DNA from: Boothiomyces macroporosus
Lineage: Eukaryota > Chytridiomycota > Chytridiomycetes > Rhizophydiales > Terramycetaceae
Direction of reading: 5' to 3'
NCBI GenBank assembly: GCA_027604185.1
Contig: JADGKB010000057.1
Coordinates: forward strand, 1-64,000
DNA length: 64,000 bases
The position numbers and the translations under genes are program-made. The first letter of the stretch is position 1, and each line of letters opens with the position of its first letter. Of the stretch, positions 1 to 9,798 are shown one piece after another. The notes beneath the pieces are model-generated. The model was not told where the DNA came from and made no database searches. It was given only the letters and a program-made list of their open reading frames with translations.

Positions 1-2500
1 CTCCCTCCACCGCGCCACAAACTGGCAATGAAACTAACAATGAGAAACACATCCTGAATGGGTTTTATTTATTAAAATTTCATGGATGAATTTTTGGTTC
101 TTGAACAGGGTCCTTTACACAATTTGTTTTTGTTTTCATTGTAGTAATTTGGTAGAATTCCTTCATGCAGCTCCTGTAGAGAATCGATAAATTTTGTTTC
201 ATTTCCAGAGTGGCATGTATAGTAACATAAAACAATGGGTTTGATTGTTTTGTAATAGTGGTTTTCAGCCGCCTTTGTTAGTTTGTTCAAGATCAAACGC
301 CCGTTTCCCATGCGCGAAAGTGATTCAAAATCCTCAAGTACAAGTCGAAGTTTCATTGTGGCTACGATTAGTACAGTTTTACGAGTTAGGTTGTCCTTCG
401 AGTTCATGATTGTAAGTCTGTTGGGAAAGTCCTGATCTCTCCCTGTGTATCTTATTTTTGAATCACCTTCACCAGCCTTCTTACGCAATCGACCAACACC
501 ACTTGATTGCGATACTTCAGGTTGATTTACTGGATTGCTAGTCTCGAGTACTACAGTTTGATTTAATGAATTGGTTATTTGAGGCGGTTGATTAGTAGAT
601 GGTACCAATTCTGTTTCCACGCTATGTGTTTCGTGTGTTTGCTCTATTGAATTAGCAGTAGGGTACCTGTACGATCCTTATTGAAAGTTGACAAAATCCC
701 CTCACTTCTTGCCAAATTCAGCAATTCCTTTAAATCCTCAAGTGCTTCACTTTGTAGATGGTACTTTTCTCTAAATTTTTCTATAGCTTCGGCGCTGCTG
801 GACTTTGCCTTGAACTTTGTTGCTGCCTGTATCACAGTGAACAAGGAAAGATTTTTTGCGTTAGAACCAAGGCCACATTTCTCTTCCACAAAGTCCTTTG
901 CTACCTAAAATCAAGAGCAAATTACTGTATATAACTCGGTAGGATTTGAGTGCTCTACATAATTGAAATTACTTTGATTGCTGACGAAGCAGGGCTTCCA
1001 TTCTCCTACTAAAGTCTGTGGTTTGGTTGTGCTATAATTGGCCATTGCAAACTGAGTTCTTGCGTCTAGCTCATATTTCACTGCGCTATTAGTATCACTG
1101 TGTCTTGCTGATTGCATTATTCTGGAATAAGCAGCGTTCGAGTTATCCTTTGAACCCCAGATTGCAAACAGATACCCGGTTTTTCTTAAGCAGTGTGTTC
1201 CCCATTTTTTTTTAATCCTACTTTCTTTAATTTTTGTATGGACCACTTTTTTACATAATGAATCAATTTTGTTGTTGAATTTATCGTAAGTTAGAGACGT
1301 GGAGAATACTCCGTCTGGCGGTGGATTTTCGATTTCAGAAATATCGGGAAATAGCGGTCCATCTTTAATTTGCAGATAGTATACGTATACCAAAAGATGC
1401 CTGATTGGACACAGTAAAGTATTGTCGTTGTCTGCCCACAAAAGTAGATGAACAGGTGTTGTGTCGGTTTTACCTTTAACTTTAACCAGTAATCCTTCAA
1501 GCACACCATCCTGGAATATGGAACCTTCCAAATCAATACTGTCAATCGTCAAACCCTGTGTGTTATCTTTGTCACTCCTTATGGCTTCTTCACTTCTCAG
1601 GAACAGTTTAATCGACAGAATCATGAGCACATAAAATTGTAATCCTGGGAGATTGTCGAAGAGTAATCTTTCCCTAATTCTCAGTACATACATTGGAGTT
1701 AAAGGAATTGCACCATTCACAGGATTCACACTTTGGACTTTCAATAAATGGTGCTTGTCATCTTTCCAGAACCTCCCTTACATAAGTAATAATTACCTAG
1801 AGATGGGTTTCCTTTTCTTCGCGGCCTTGGATCCCCAACATGTGCATTGCAGGACATGCCGCCCTTTTCATTCACCACTTTAAAACATTCCTCACATTCC
1901 CTGGTGTAGCGGCCATCCTCATCAAATTGTTGATGGATCTTTGTTATTACGGAGTTGAATCGCTTTACATTTGTCTGTGCCTTCCAACCACCTTGGCAGA
2001 TTACTGGACGATTTCCTACATCGACAACGATTTCTCCATAAAAATCTTTCAATACTTTACCCTTGTTGGTTTCATCCTTGAATTTCAAAATGAGGGCCAA
2101 GTCAGAATCACACATGGAGGGAGGATTAAGCGGTGGTTCATCCATCAACATTAAAAGATTTTCGTATCTACCTGTGTTCTTGAAGAAGTACTTCATCAGT
2201 TTAATAGCCCCTTCATCCATGTCTTTTGTGCTTTGTGCACTGCTTGTCTTTGGTACATACTTGGTTGATCGTGTTGGAAATACAAGACCATACTTTTCGA
2301 CTACCTTACCTACCCCAATTTTTGCTAGTTTCTCAATTTCTTTGTCTACAATATACAGCTCCTTTGGCGCTTTTTCTATTTTAAGAATTGCTTACTTTTT
2401 TTTACTACTGGTGCATGTTTTTTGGCATGGTTGACTGGAATTCCTACATTGCCTCTGGACAAAAAATCCCATTTTAAAAATTTATTATATATATAAAAAA
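1..2500. mobile_element. Crypton element, boundaries not seen
   Basis: The recombinase gene at 72-2472 marks a Crypton-like element. Cryptons normally lack terminal inverted repeats and make only very short direct repeats, and I see neither here, so the ends are unknown. Positions 1-71 hold no gene. The 2473-2520 stretch upstream of the start codon is very A+T rich and probably carries the promoter. Confidence 0.5.
72..2472 (-). CDS. Crypton-type tyrosine recombinase, 772 aa
   Basis: Integrase-like DNA recombinase that moves a Crypton DNA transposon. Five exons join in frame: 2409-2472, 1797-2390, 926-1776, 667-904, 72-643; introns of 18, 20, 21 and 23 nt. The catalytic set of tyrosine recombinases is visible: Arg near residue 280 (LFLRSEEAIR), H414-x-x-R417 (THCLRKTG), H445 (ARHSD) and the nucleophile Y454, nine residues after that His. 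The N-terminal third is Lys-rich with scattered Cys. The C-terminal third, after about residue 590, is a Ser/Gln linker and a basic region, possibly DNA binding. The start ATG was chosen because the 18-nt first intron then keeps frame. It has no in-frame stops, so it may be active or domesticated. The family call rests on the R-HxxR-H-Y order and overall look. Confidence 0.75.
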
Positions 2501-2583
2501 AATAAACAAAATTAGCACTAGTCGTTTGCCATATTGTTCAACATAGTTCTCTACAGCTTTATTTTTAGCACACCGTGAATTAA

Positions 2584-3136
2584 ATGTCTCTTGTTTCCCT
2601 TTCTGACAGGGTGGATTTTTGCTTATTTAATGATAAAGAACTTGAGGTATATTGTAGTTTAAAGTAGGGATTTAGATCACTGATTGGAAGTAGACTGGAT
2701 GTGCAGGAATCCACTTTAAACTTTCCACTTATATGTCTGAAAGTTTCTTGTTAAAGCACCTATCTATAGAGAACCAAACAGCATACTTCACCTTCATGAT
2801 AAGCTGCTTCTGAAAAAATCATATTCCGATATCATTTCAGACCTTTATCGAGTTTTAAATATTCTAAGCTCCAATCAAACTACATCAACGAAAAAGTTTG
2901 GTCATTTGCACTTGTCTGGCGCTAAATCTTGGTCATGAAGAGACAACTGATGAAAAGTTGGTTTTGTTGTCAAATTGCCCTATTCGAAAAAACAATTATA
3001 ACATCAAGAAAGAAGGTAGTATTCTTTTCTAAAGTTTCTTATCGACAACCTTTCCAAATTAGTAGAATCCAATCTTAAAAGATGGGGAAAAATGTACCGA
3101 AAAAATAGAAAACCTGAACTGTATCAACAAAATTGA
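2584..3136 (+). CDS. Hypothetical protein, 154 aa, five small exons
   Basis: I do not recognise this protein. A continuous reading frame appears when four short introns are removed: exons 2584-2646, 2668-2734, 2757-2931, 2958-3015 and 3035-3136 (introns 21, 22, 26 and 19 nt). The product starts MSLVSLSDRVDFCLFNDKEL, is mixed charged/hydrophobic without signal peptide or obvious membrane segment, and ends in a basic Lys/Arg-rich tail. Two of the introns start GTC rather than GTA, which is weaker than elsewhere in the window. It could instead be a decayed gene. Support is only the consistency of frame across five exons. Confidence 0.4.
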
Positions 3137-3338
3137 TTTGTTAAAACCATGTCAAGAAAATTCAAGAACTAAATCATCTAATGAATGTAATGGCTATCAT
3201 ACCTTATTTTGGGTAAGTTAATATTTGAGCCTAACATTGTATAAATGATCATATCTTTATGATATAAACAAATATTGCATAGAACTTCAGGGCTAAATAC
3301 AGAGAACTAATTCAAACCTAGCTATTTCGAAAAAAAAA

Positions 3339-3420
3339 CGACCGCTGCAGGGTTTGAACCTGCGCTCCCAAAGGGAAACGCCTTAGCAGGGCGCCGCGTT
3401 AACCACTCCGCCAAACGGTC
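3339..3420 (-). tRNA. tRNA-Ser(GCU), copy 1
   Basis: An 82-nt type II tRNA. The acceptor stem pairs GACCGTT with AGCGGTC, the anticodon loop reads CTGCTAA with anticodon GCT, a long variable arm is present, and the T arm is GCAGG-TTCAAAC-CCTGC. A run of T follows on the transcribed strand as a Pol III terminator. It has no intron. The sequence is identical to the copy at 5794-5875 on the other strand. Confidence 0.97.
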
Positions 3421-3455
3421 ACGAAAACAAAAATATCCTATAAATAATAAACTAA
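3339..3455 (-). repeat. Inverted repeat, left arm (117 bp)
   Basis: This arm holds the tRNA-Ser gene plus 35 bp of its 5' flank, and matches 5759-5875 exactly in reverse complement. The similarity stops abruptly beyond the flank and weakly continues past the tRNA 3' end (T run followed by CGA). Confidence 0.9.
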
Positions 3456-3628
3456 TTTCAGTTTTCTCAAAATAGAACTAAATGGCGATTGGAAAGCAAA
3501 TTAAGTTTATTATTATGACTCTGCTAGAATTCTTAGATATGTTTGAGCTTTTGACATCATTGGAGTTACTTTTGAAGCGGATCAAACTTTCATAAAGTTC
3601 GTTTCAATAAATTCGATCAATCTTCAAT

Positions 3629-3902
3629 TTACTGTGATTCATGGTATTGAAAATCAACTACTGATGTAATCCATCTCATTTGCACATTGCTGCTCTTTTC
3701 GCAAGTCAATGCATCCTTTGATATCGAGAAACCCATTGTAATTACAGGAACAACATACTGAATGCAGTCAAATCTAACATCATTGCAGTACATACTTTTT
3801 ACGAACGCGATGGTCTAGTTACTGCCGGAAATTTCTTTTGATCTCTAGTAATTCATGTAGTCCAAATTTAGTTGGTGGTATCAAGTTGTAAAAAACAATC
3901 AT
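3629..3902 (-). CDS. Possible small gene, 81 aa
   Basis: This is a weak candidate in an otherwise gene-poor stretch. Exons 3823-3902 and 3629-3794 join in frame if a 28-nt intron (3795-3822) is removed, giving a product starting MIVFYNLIPPTKFGLHELLE with several Cys in the second half. No domain is recognised. The opposite strand also has short open frames here, so the assignment of strand is uncertain. Confidence 0.22.
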
Positions 3903-4147
3903 TTGTTTTCATGAATAATGCAAAAGTCTTTCAAATATGTATATAAAAGAATTTAATAATTAAAATCAACAAAAAGGAAATCAAAAAGTTTACTGAGACT
4001 TATTTATGCGAACATTACACAAAGATAACCAAGATTGATACCATGACATTGCTTAAGCAAAATTGAATTTCTAAATAATTAATAGAAGGTAGATTTATTA
4101 TTTTTTTCGGTAAAGATATTAACTTTAGTGTTGAGAGGATATATTTG

Positions 4148-4752
4148 TCAAGGAAAGCGACCAGAAATTGAGGAAAATTCCTGATTAACCAGCTGTTGCC
4201 TTTCCTTTTTTCTGGGCTTCTTGAAACTGGTTCTTATCACAATTTTAAATGGGCAGCTTACGATCTTCACTGAGTGTAAACTGAGTAATTCCGCAAACTT
4301 ACCTTTTCATATCTACAATATGGCAGGTCAAGTAATAATCTCCCCAGACCTTGATGTTTATGTTTTCAAACTTAAATATAATATATTCTTCTGTGGTGGA
4401 ACGATCAGCGAACATTTGACCTGTGATAGTAAGATTACCAAATAAATTGCTGGAGAATGGAACTCGACTATATGGATAATTTTCTAGAATTGATACATTA
4501 TCGTTTGTTTTAGGGCAATTCAAATAAGCATGGCATATAAATTGGTCAGAGTGTAACAATTTTAAAAAAGCATTACTTTTTGCTGAACGCTATTCCTCCG
4601 TAATACTAATTTGATTATCAAATTTGGATGGCTAAGTTCAGTTCGAATTACAGAATGGACTCTAGGTATGGAGATTTCAATCCAGCATCTCTTCCGATTA
4701 CAGGTTGCTGTATAATTTGAACTTCAAATTCGGGTTTACGTTCTGTTTCCAT
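4148..4752 (-). CDS. Velvet-domain protein, 181 aa
   Basis: A velvet-family nuclear regulator; in fungi this family links development with secondary metabolism and binds DNA through an NF-kB-like fold. Four exons (4652-4752, 4607-4631, 4303-4589, 4148-4280) join in frame over introns of 20, 17 and 22 nt. The family signatures follow in order: FEVQIIQQP at the N-terminus, QFICHAYLNC (family: FVVHAxLWS), the LFGNLTITGQ strand, YIIFKFENINIKVWGDYYLTC (family: FFVFxDLSIRTEGxFRLRF) and the C-terminal CPFKI...FKKPR segment. The protein is essentially only the domain, shorter than most VeA/VelB-type proteins. The 25-nt exon and 17-nt intron are the least certain parts. Confidence 0.8.
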
Positions 4753-4993
4753 TTTTGCAAACTTTTTACGTTGTGTTCATACAAAAATGTTATCAATTTC
4801 ATACTATTTTTGAAGCAGGGTTAACCACAAATCATAAAAAGACGGCACATTTGCCTGGAATAGGGAGAATATGTAATAACTCACTTTTTTTAAGTATTTC
4901 ATTATCTTTAGTGGTAGCAACAGTCTTTAATTTTAACAAAGATTAATAGTGTAATGGTGAAATAGATAGTTCTTCAAATTGCGACTTGTGAAA

Positions 4994-5305
4994 ATGTACA
5001 CTTGGCTGTTTTGGTTTTCATCTTTTCAAACAGTGATGTAGAAAATAATCCAGTTACAGGAAATGCTTTTTGTTTCACTTAACTGTCTTTGATGAAATTA
5101 GACAAGAACCTAGTCTGTACTGTCATTTGTACTGGCTATTCGTTGTTTTTATTTGTACTGACGGAGCTCGATAGGTGTTGATTTTAACATCGAAATGACT
5201 CTGCTTTTTGTGGATGCAATAGATCTAACAATGTCCAGCTTTCCAAGGATATTATTCAGGCTATTTGATATATTGAATTTCCTCCATGAACTCATAGTTA
5301 AATAA
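4994..5305 (+). CDS. Small hydrophobic protein, 89 aa
   Basis: Three exons, 4994-5037, 5060-5154 and 5175-5305, join in frame over introns of 22 and 20 nt that match the local intron style. The product begins MYTWLFWFSSFQ and has two or three hydrophobic segments (around residues 3-22, 34-46 and 52-60), so a small integral membrane protein is likely. No family is recognised. It lies divergent from the velvet gene with about 240 bp between start codons. Confidence 0.42.
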
Positions 5306-5758
5306 TCGGTTACTGTTTATTTAATTTGACCCATTTTTGATATTATACCATTGTACAAAAAAATTTTGGAAAAATCATTTTTTGAGCCATTTTACGAAAA
5401 ATTTAATGAAGCAGCTTTATCACCGCTTTAATTCAACTGACTGGTATTAACAATGTTGGGGCTCGCATAACATTCAGCTATACAAAGAAGTAAAGGAATT
5501 GGATGGTTTCTACTATTGCAGACAAATAATTTTTTAGCAGGGATTGTGGACAAAATGAATTCCTCTGACATTACTGAACAAAAAAGCAATAATTGATGTT
5601 TTATTGAATAAATTCAAATGCAATTTACGAAACCCACTTGTAATTGTTACTTGCTGACCTTTAATAGGGAGGGCAGACTGTTTATAATAGATCCATTAGC
5701 CTTAAACTATTCAATGGATTACTGCTGTTCTGCAATTCCATAAAACATTAACTTTTAA
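5306..5758. other. Gene-poor spacer
   Basis: A+T-rich stretch between the small membrane protein and the tRNA-Ser repeat arm. I tried both strands with short introns and found only fragments of open frame that do not join convincingly. Confidence 0.5.
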
Positions 5759-5875
5759 TTAGTTTATTATTTATAGGATATTTTTGTTTTCGTGACCGTT
5801 TGGCGGAGTGGTTAACGCGGCGCCCTGCTAAGGCGTTTCCCTTTGGGAGCGCAGGTTCAAACCCTGCAGCGGTCG
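5759..5875 (+). repeat. Inverted repeat, right arm (117 bp)
   Basis: This is the exact reverse complement of 3339-3455. It carries 35 bp of 5' flank and the tRNA-Ser gene. The arms are about 2.3 kb apart and enclose the velvet gene. Confidence 0.9.
5794..5875 (+). tRNA. tRNA-Ser(GCU), copy 2
   Basis: Identical in sequence to the copy at 3339-3420, but on the opposite strand. The same cloverleaf applies, with anticodon GCT at the centre of CTGCTAA and an extended variable arm. A T-rich stretch directly downstream serves as terminator. Confidence 0.97.
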
Positions 5876-5933
5876 TACTTTTTTCGATTTCGTTTCTAAA
5901 ATCAGCTTTGTATCAAAAACTTTATTTTAACCA

Positions 5934-6446
5934 TCAACAGATTAATTGATTTTTAGCGGTCAGCATAGACATTCCAGACAAACAACCATGGTCTGGTTCG
6001 GTAGAGTTAAAGTGAGTGCATAGTGGCACATTTGCTCCCATCTGTGGATTGTTGTTGTTTGCCATTAGTTTGTCATTGTTGATATTGGAGGTAGAATTTT
6101 TGATATCAAAAGCAATGTTTACTTGAGAAGGAATATTAAAGTTGGAGTACAACGTGCAGGTACGGTGGTCTGGATCGGTAGTGAATTTCCATACCCAAGA
6201 AGTGCAGTTAGCTGGAGATTGAGCACATCGTTCAAAGCAATCTTTAGCAGACTTGATTCCATCATTGAAGGTGAGATCCACTTCACTAGTTACGCCAGTG
6301 ATATCGTAACCCCATACATATCTGGTACATCCACGAGGGGCTAGAGGAGACTTGAACAGGACGGGAATATCGTCGCTGTCACGCTTTGACATTGGTCCAG
6401 CACTAACTAGCGCATTCAAAAGCAACAAGATAGCAAAAGTTTCCAT
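5934..6446 (-). CDS. Secreted Cys-rich protein with PAN/apple-like domain, 170 aa
   Basis: A single-exon gene. The N-terminus (METFAILLLLNALVSAG) is a clear signal peptide followed by a dibasic-like SKRDSDD stretch, so the mature protein is probably exported. The body has a PAN/apple-like pattern: a Cys-Thr-Arg-Tyr start near residue 40, a helix with DCFERCAQSP, then NCTSWVWKF and a CTLYSN strand, with paired cysteines. A second Cys pair (PLCTHF, HGCLSG) and a C-terminal Cys follow. PAN domains bind proteins or carbohydrates. A role at the cell surface or in host or substrate contact is inferred, not shown. Confidence 0.65.
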   Translation of the reverse strand: METFAILLLLNALVSAGPMSKRDSDDIPVLFKSPLAPRGCTRYVWGYDITGVTSEVDLTFNDGIKSAKDCFERCAQSPANCTSWVWKFTTDPDHRTCTLYSNFNIPSQVNIAFDIKNSTSNINNDKLMANNNNPQMGANVPLCTHFNSTEPDHGCLSGMSMLTAKNQLIC

Positions 6447-6755
6447 TATCGATACCGATTTGTGTTGTTCAATTTATAGATTGTTTTGCATAATGTCTCC
6501 AAACAAACATTGGCACACAGGACAGCCCAGTTTGTTTCTCTTACTTTAAAAGCAATCGGATACCGCTCAAATGCATGAATTTTATTTCCTTTGAATATCA
6601 TAAATAACTTGTTTCTGATAGAGTGCCAAATACAGGTTTTACCAAGCTAAACCCGATTTTTGGCTCGCTCAGACAACAAACAATACCGCCGCATTTGGTC
6701 AATATTCATGCTGATGAATGAGACAAGTAATTAATATAGATTGATTTATAAATTA
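6447..6755. other. Intergenic, no gene seen
   Basis: About 300 bp between the secreted protein gene start and the 3' end of the metacaspase gene. It presumably holds the promoter of the former. No ORF or RNA gene is supported. Confidence 0.5.
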
Positions 6756-7731
6756 TTATACTATACTAAAAACAGTAGTCGCAACTTCCATTTCATACCC
6801 CGTCGACAATTGTGGCCTTTGCTTATACCTGACTTTCAGTCTTTCCCGAAGACATTTTAGTAACTCGATGCAAGTGATGGTGTCATTATGCTCTCTAAGA
6901 ATTTGAACCATATGAAAAGTCATGGCTCCATAGCTTTCTCCATTCGATCCAGTTACATATTCCGCGCTTTGCTGGTTATCTTGACATCCACTAACCATAA
7001 TAATCTGTGCATTGGTAGCCTTATCCTTATCTACTTGCACAATTGGTTTCTTGAAGAAAAAACGTTCAAGTTTTCCAGTATGATTAGACTTCATTATCGG
7101 TTTCAAGGATCCATCTAGTGAATAATTGTAAGCTAATCCAAGCATTGAGCCTGAATGACAGCAATCAAAGATTGACATTAGCTTACACCCTTTTGGTAGT
7201 GGCTTTACCATCAATTCGTAAATCTCTGATTCAGAAATCATGCCTCGTCGAAAATGGTCAATTGGAAACAGTGCGTTTTCATTTGTTCCGTCCTTTTCTA
7301 GATTAACTAAATGTACTTGGTTTTAGTGCAGCATGGCCACTGAAATGGAAAAAGAATGAGTCGCCTTCTCGAGCATCAGCAACGAGCCATGAGAATGCCT
7401 TGATTATATACTTGCGGTAAGGATAGCTATCAGTTGCTTTTGGTTTATCCTCGTTCATGACCATGATATCTTGATAGCCAATCAAAGTCAAATAATTGTA
7501 AATTAAATTGGTATCGTTAATGCAGCCATTCAGCTCATATTTTTGTCCTCTATAGTTTATTCCAATAACCAGCGCTCGTTTAATTGGAGGTCGAGGCCCA
7601 AAGGTGGGTATCGTTTCTTTCAGCACTTTTTGGTCGAGAACAGATACCACCTTTGATGGATCAACTTGCTTTTCTGGAATTACTCCTTTGTTGAAGAATG
7701 CCTAACGTTATATCTTTGCTACCTTCAACAT
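6756..7731 (-). CDS. Metacaspase (caspase-fold peptidase C14), 311 aa
   Basis: A Cys peptidase of the metacaspase family, which cuts after Arg/Lys and acts in stress response and protein quality control. Exons 7723-7731 (nine bases, MLK), 7317-7701 and 6756-7297 join over 21- and 19-nt introns. IKRALVIGINYRGQKYELNG is the first core strand. The catalytic His lies in FHFSGHA, where the usual Gly after His is Ala. The catalytic Cys lies in SIFDCCHSGSMLG. There is no long prodomain, so it resembles a short type I enzyme. The 19-nt intron right after the catalytic His region was fixed by continuity of the DGTNENALFPIDHF segment. The start exon is the least certain part. Confidence 0.88.
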
Positions 7732-7791
7732 CAAAATTTGAAACTTTTTCAAACAAGAAATGGGGGCAAACAGCAAGCAATCACAGTGTCT

Positions 7792-8396
7792 TTATTTGGT
7801 TTTAGGATTCAATTTTCTGAATTCCGCTACTTTGACTCCAATTTTGTCTGTCAATTCCTTCTTGGTTTTTGGATAGAATCCTAGTTCAAACAAAAACTCG
7901 CAAAATACAAACAACGGTGCCAACACTAGAGCTTGGATTGGATCTTTAATGAATGCCGGAGCTCTTTTTTCGTATACTTGATGTCCATCTAAATTAGCAA
8001 ATACAGTTACAGATTTGGAATGCCCAAGAAGTAAAATGGACTGCAGTCGCAATAACCATCGCTTTTTGAGTTCCGAAATGACTCAAGAACTTGTTTGCTC
8101 CGAATAACATTCCCCACAATATTGGGGTCATTAGCGCTCCAATTTGCTTATGAAGAGAGAGGTAATAAAGGTTGTAGATCGCTGTGAGAATGAATGCGCT
8201 GTTAATTGGTAATTGCTTGGACAATGCCCAAGTTGCAACCGTTGGTGTAGCAGACAACCAAACTTGGGCGGTTGCTAAAATAGTTGGAACAAAGATCATG
8301 TGGATCCTTTGGTTTCTATGTTAGTTGAATCTACGTTTTATTTGCATGGAATTCACCGTATTTTACAAACTGATATTGAAAGTTGAAGAGATTCAT
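7792..8396 (-). CDS. Mpo1-like (DUF962) protein, copy A, 187 aa
   Basis: Mpo1 family proteins are ER-membrane dioxygenases that shorten 2-hydroxy fatty acids in sphingolipid breakdown. Exons 8335-8396, 8011-8315 and 7792-7988 join over 19- and 22-nt introns. The family pattern is complete: VKYGEFHANKTNQRIHMIFVP at the N-terminus (metal-binding His residues), LHKQIG in the middle, and HFTSWAFQIYGHQVYEKRAPAF, followed by the ALVLAPLFVFCEFLFELGF membrane segment. There are four or five hydrophobic segments. It lies in tandem, same direction, with a paralogue of identical length and exon pattern. Confidence 0.88.
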
Positions 8397-8518
8397 TTCA
8401 GAAAGAACAAGAGGTGAAAGAAATCATGCGTGGCGTGAACTTGAATTGCTTTGACAATGATTACCGCTGCCACGCGAATAACTGATCAATGACAAAAATA
8501 CAAAGATAAAACTTGAAT

Positions 8519-9121
8519 TTACTTGTTCTTTGGATGAGATTTACGATATTCTGCGACTTTGACGCCAATCTTGTTTGTCAAATCTTTCTTTGTTTGAGGA
8601 AAGAATCCCAAGTCAAACAGCATTTCGCAAAAGACAAAGAATGGTGCCAGCACTAGCGGCTGCACTGGATCTTTCAAGATTGCTGCGCTTCTCTTTTCGA
8701 ATATTTCATGTCCGGCTATGTCAACTATGGTTACCAATTTGGACTGCCCATCCGACAAAGTGTAGGGCAGTTGCATACAACATTGCGTTTGGACCAAAGT
8801 AATCTGCAAATCTGTTTGCTGCGTATAAAAGACCCCACAGGTAAGGTGTGATGAGTAATCCAATCTGTTTGTGCAAGGCAAGATAATAAATGTTGTATAG
8901 CACTGTCAGGGCGAACGCTCCGTTGATTGGAATCAAACCAGAATGTGCCCAAGTGGCAAATGTAGGAGTTGCCGTTAACCATACCTGAGCAGTTGCCAAT
9001 ATAGTTGGGACAAATAACATATGAATCCTTTGATTTCTATCGTTATCTTTAATTACATTTTGTTGGAATGGAATTCACCGTATTTCACAAATTGGTATTG
9101 AAAGTTGAAGAGATTGAACAT
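8519..9121 (-). CDS. Mpo1-like (DUF962) protein, copy B, 187 aa
   Basis: The paralogue of the gene just downstream. Exons 9057-9121, 8735-9036 and 8519-8715 join over introns of 20 and 19 nt at the same two positions as in copy A. The His-rich core is kept (FHSNKINQRIHMLFVP; HFVGWAVQIAGHEIFEKRSA). Catalytic family residues appear intact in both copies, so both are probably active membrane enzymes of sphingoid or fatty-acid turnover. The intron sequences differ although positions match, which suggests an old duplication. Confidence 0.88.
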
Positions 9122-9798
9122 AGTAAGAGGTTCAACTACTGTGCCATAATGTGTCCTTTTATATGGTTGTTTACCAAGCCACGTTTGGCCGAAAATCGGA
9201 AAACCTGCACAAGACCAAAATCAGCTGCGTTACACCATTGACAACCAACTTTTTTCAATGTGAGTGAATATTACAGAGTTTTAATCAGCGAAAGCCAGTC
9301 CAGAGATTTGTTCAATATCTTTGTCGCCGGTACATTTATCTTGGTGAGTTTACACATCTCAGATAAGTTGAGATGAAATGGGTATGTCGTATAAGTTGAG
9401 ATGAAATGGGTATGTCGGATAAGTTGAGATGAAATGGGTTTATAGCTTATTTCATGCTGATCAGAGTATATGCTGCGCCAACTAGAATTGCCATCACATT
9501 AAAGGTGGAGTTGTGACAGGGACCTTTGCGAATCAGAAATTTAGTGATGAGGCTATGGGAAAGAGTCTGGGAACTTAAGCCTGATATCTGTAGAACGCTC
9601 TATTTACCGATTAGTTAGTTTCAACCTCATCTGATTATCACAATGACTGCAAATAAAAACTAAAACAATGCAGCCTTTTGACATTCCATATTGAGAATTG
9701 ATTACATCGATGAGTTTCTATACACGGGGGTACATTTGGCGCCTCAAATATTTAAATCTCTATAATTGCACAAAATCTATACGGAAAAATACCAAACT
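9122..9798. other. Intergenic with short tandem repeat, no firm gene
   Basis: The promoter side of the second Mpo1-like gene. Short coding-like pieces around 9270-9350 do not join into a supported gene. A 28-bp tandem repeat sits at 9363-9439. Confidence 0.45.
9363..9439. repeat. 28-bp tandem repeat, about 2.7 copies
   Basis: The unit starts ATAAGTTGAGATGAAATGGG and begins at 9363, 9391 and 9419. The copies differ at one position or none. It lies in the intergenic stretch upstream of an Mpo1-like gene. Confidence 0.9.

Noticed and set aside
5306..5620. A multi-exon gene with KEVKELDGFYYC fragment
   Set aside because: It would need an intron of about 35 nt with no branch-like element, and the flanking exons are very short.
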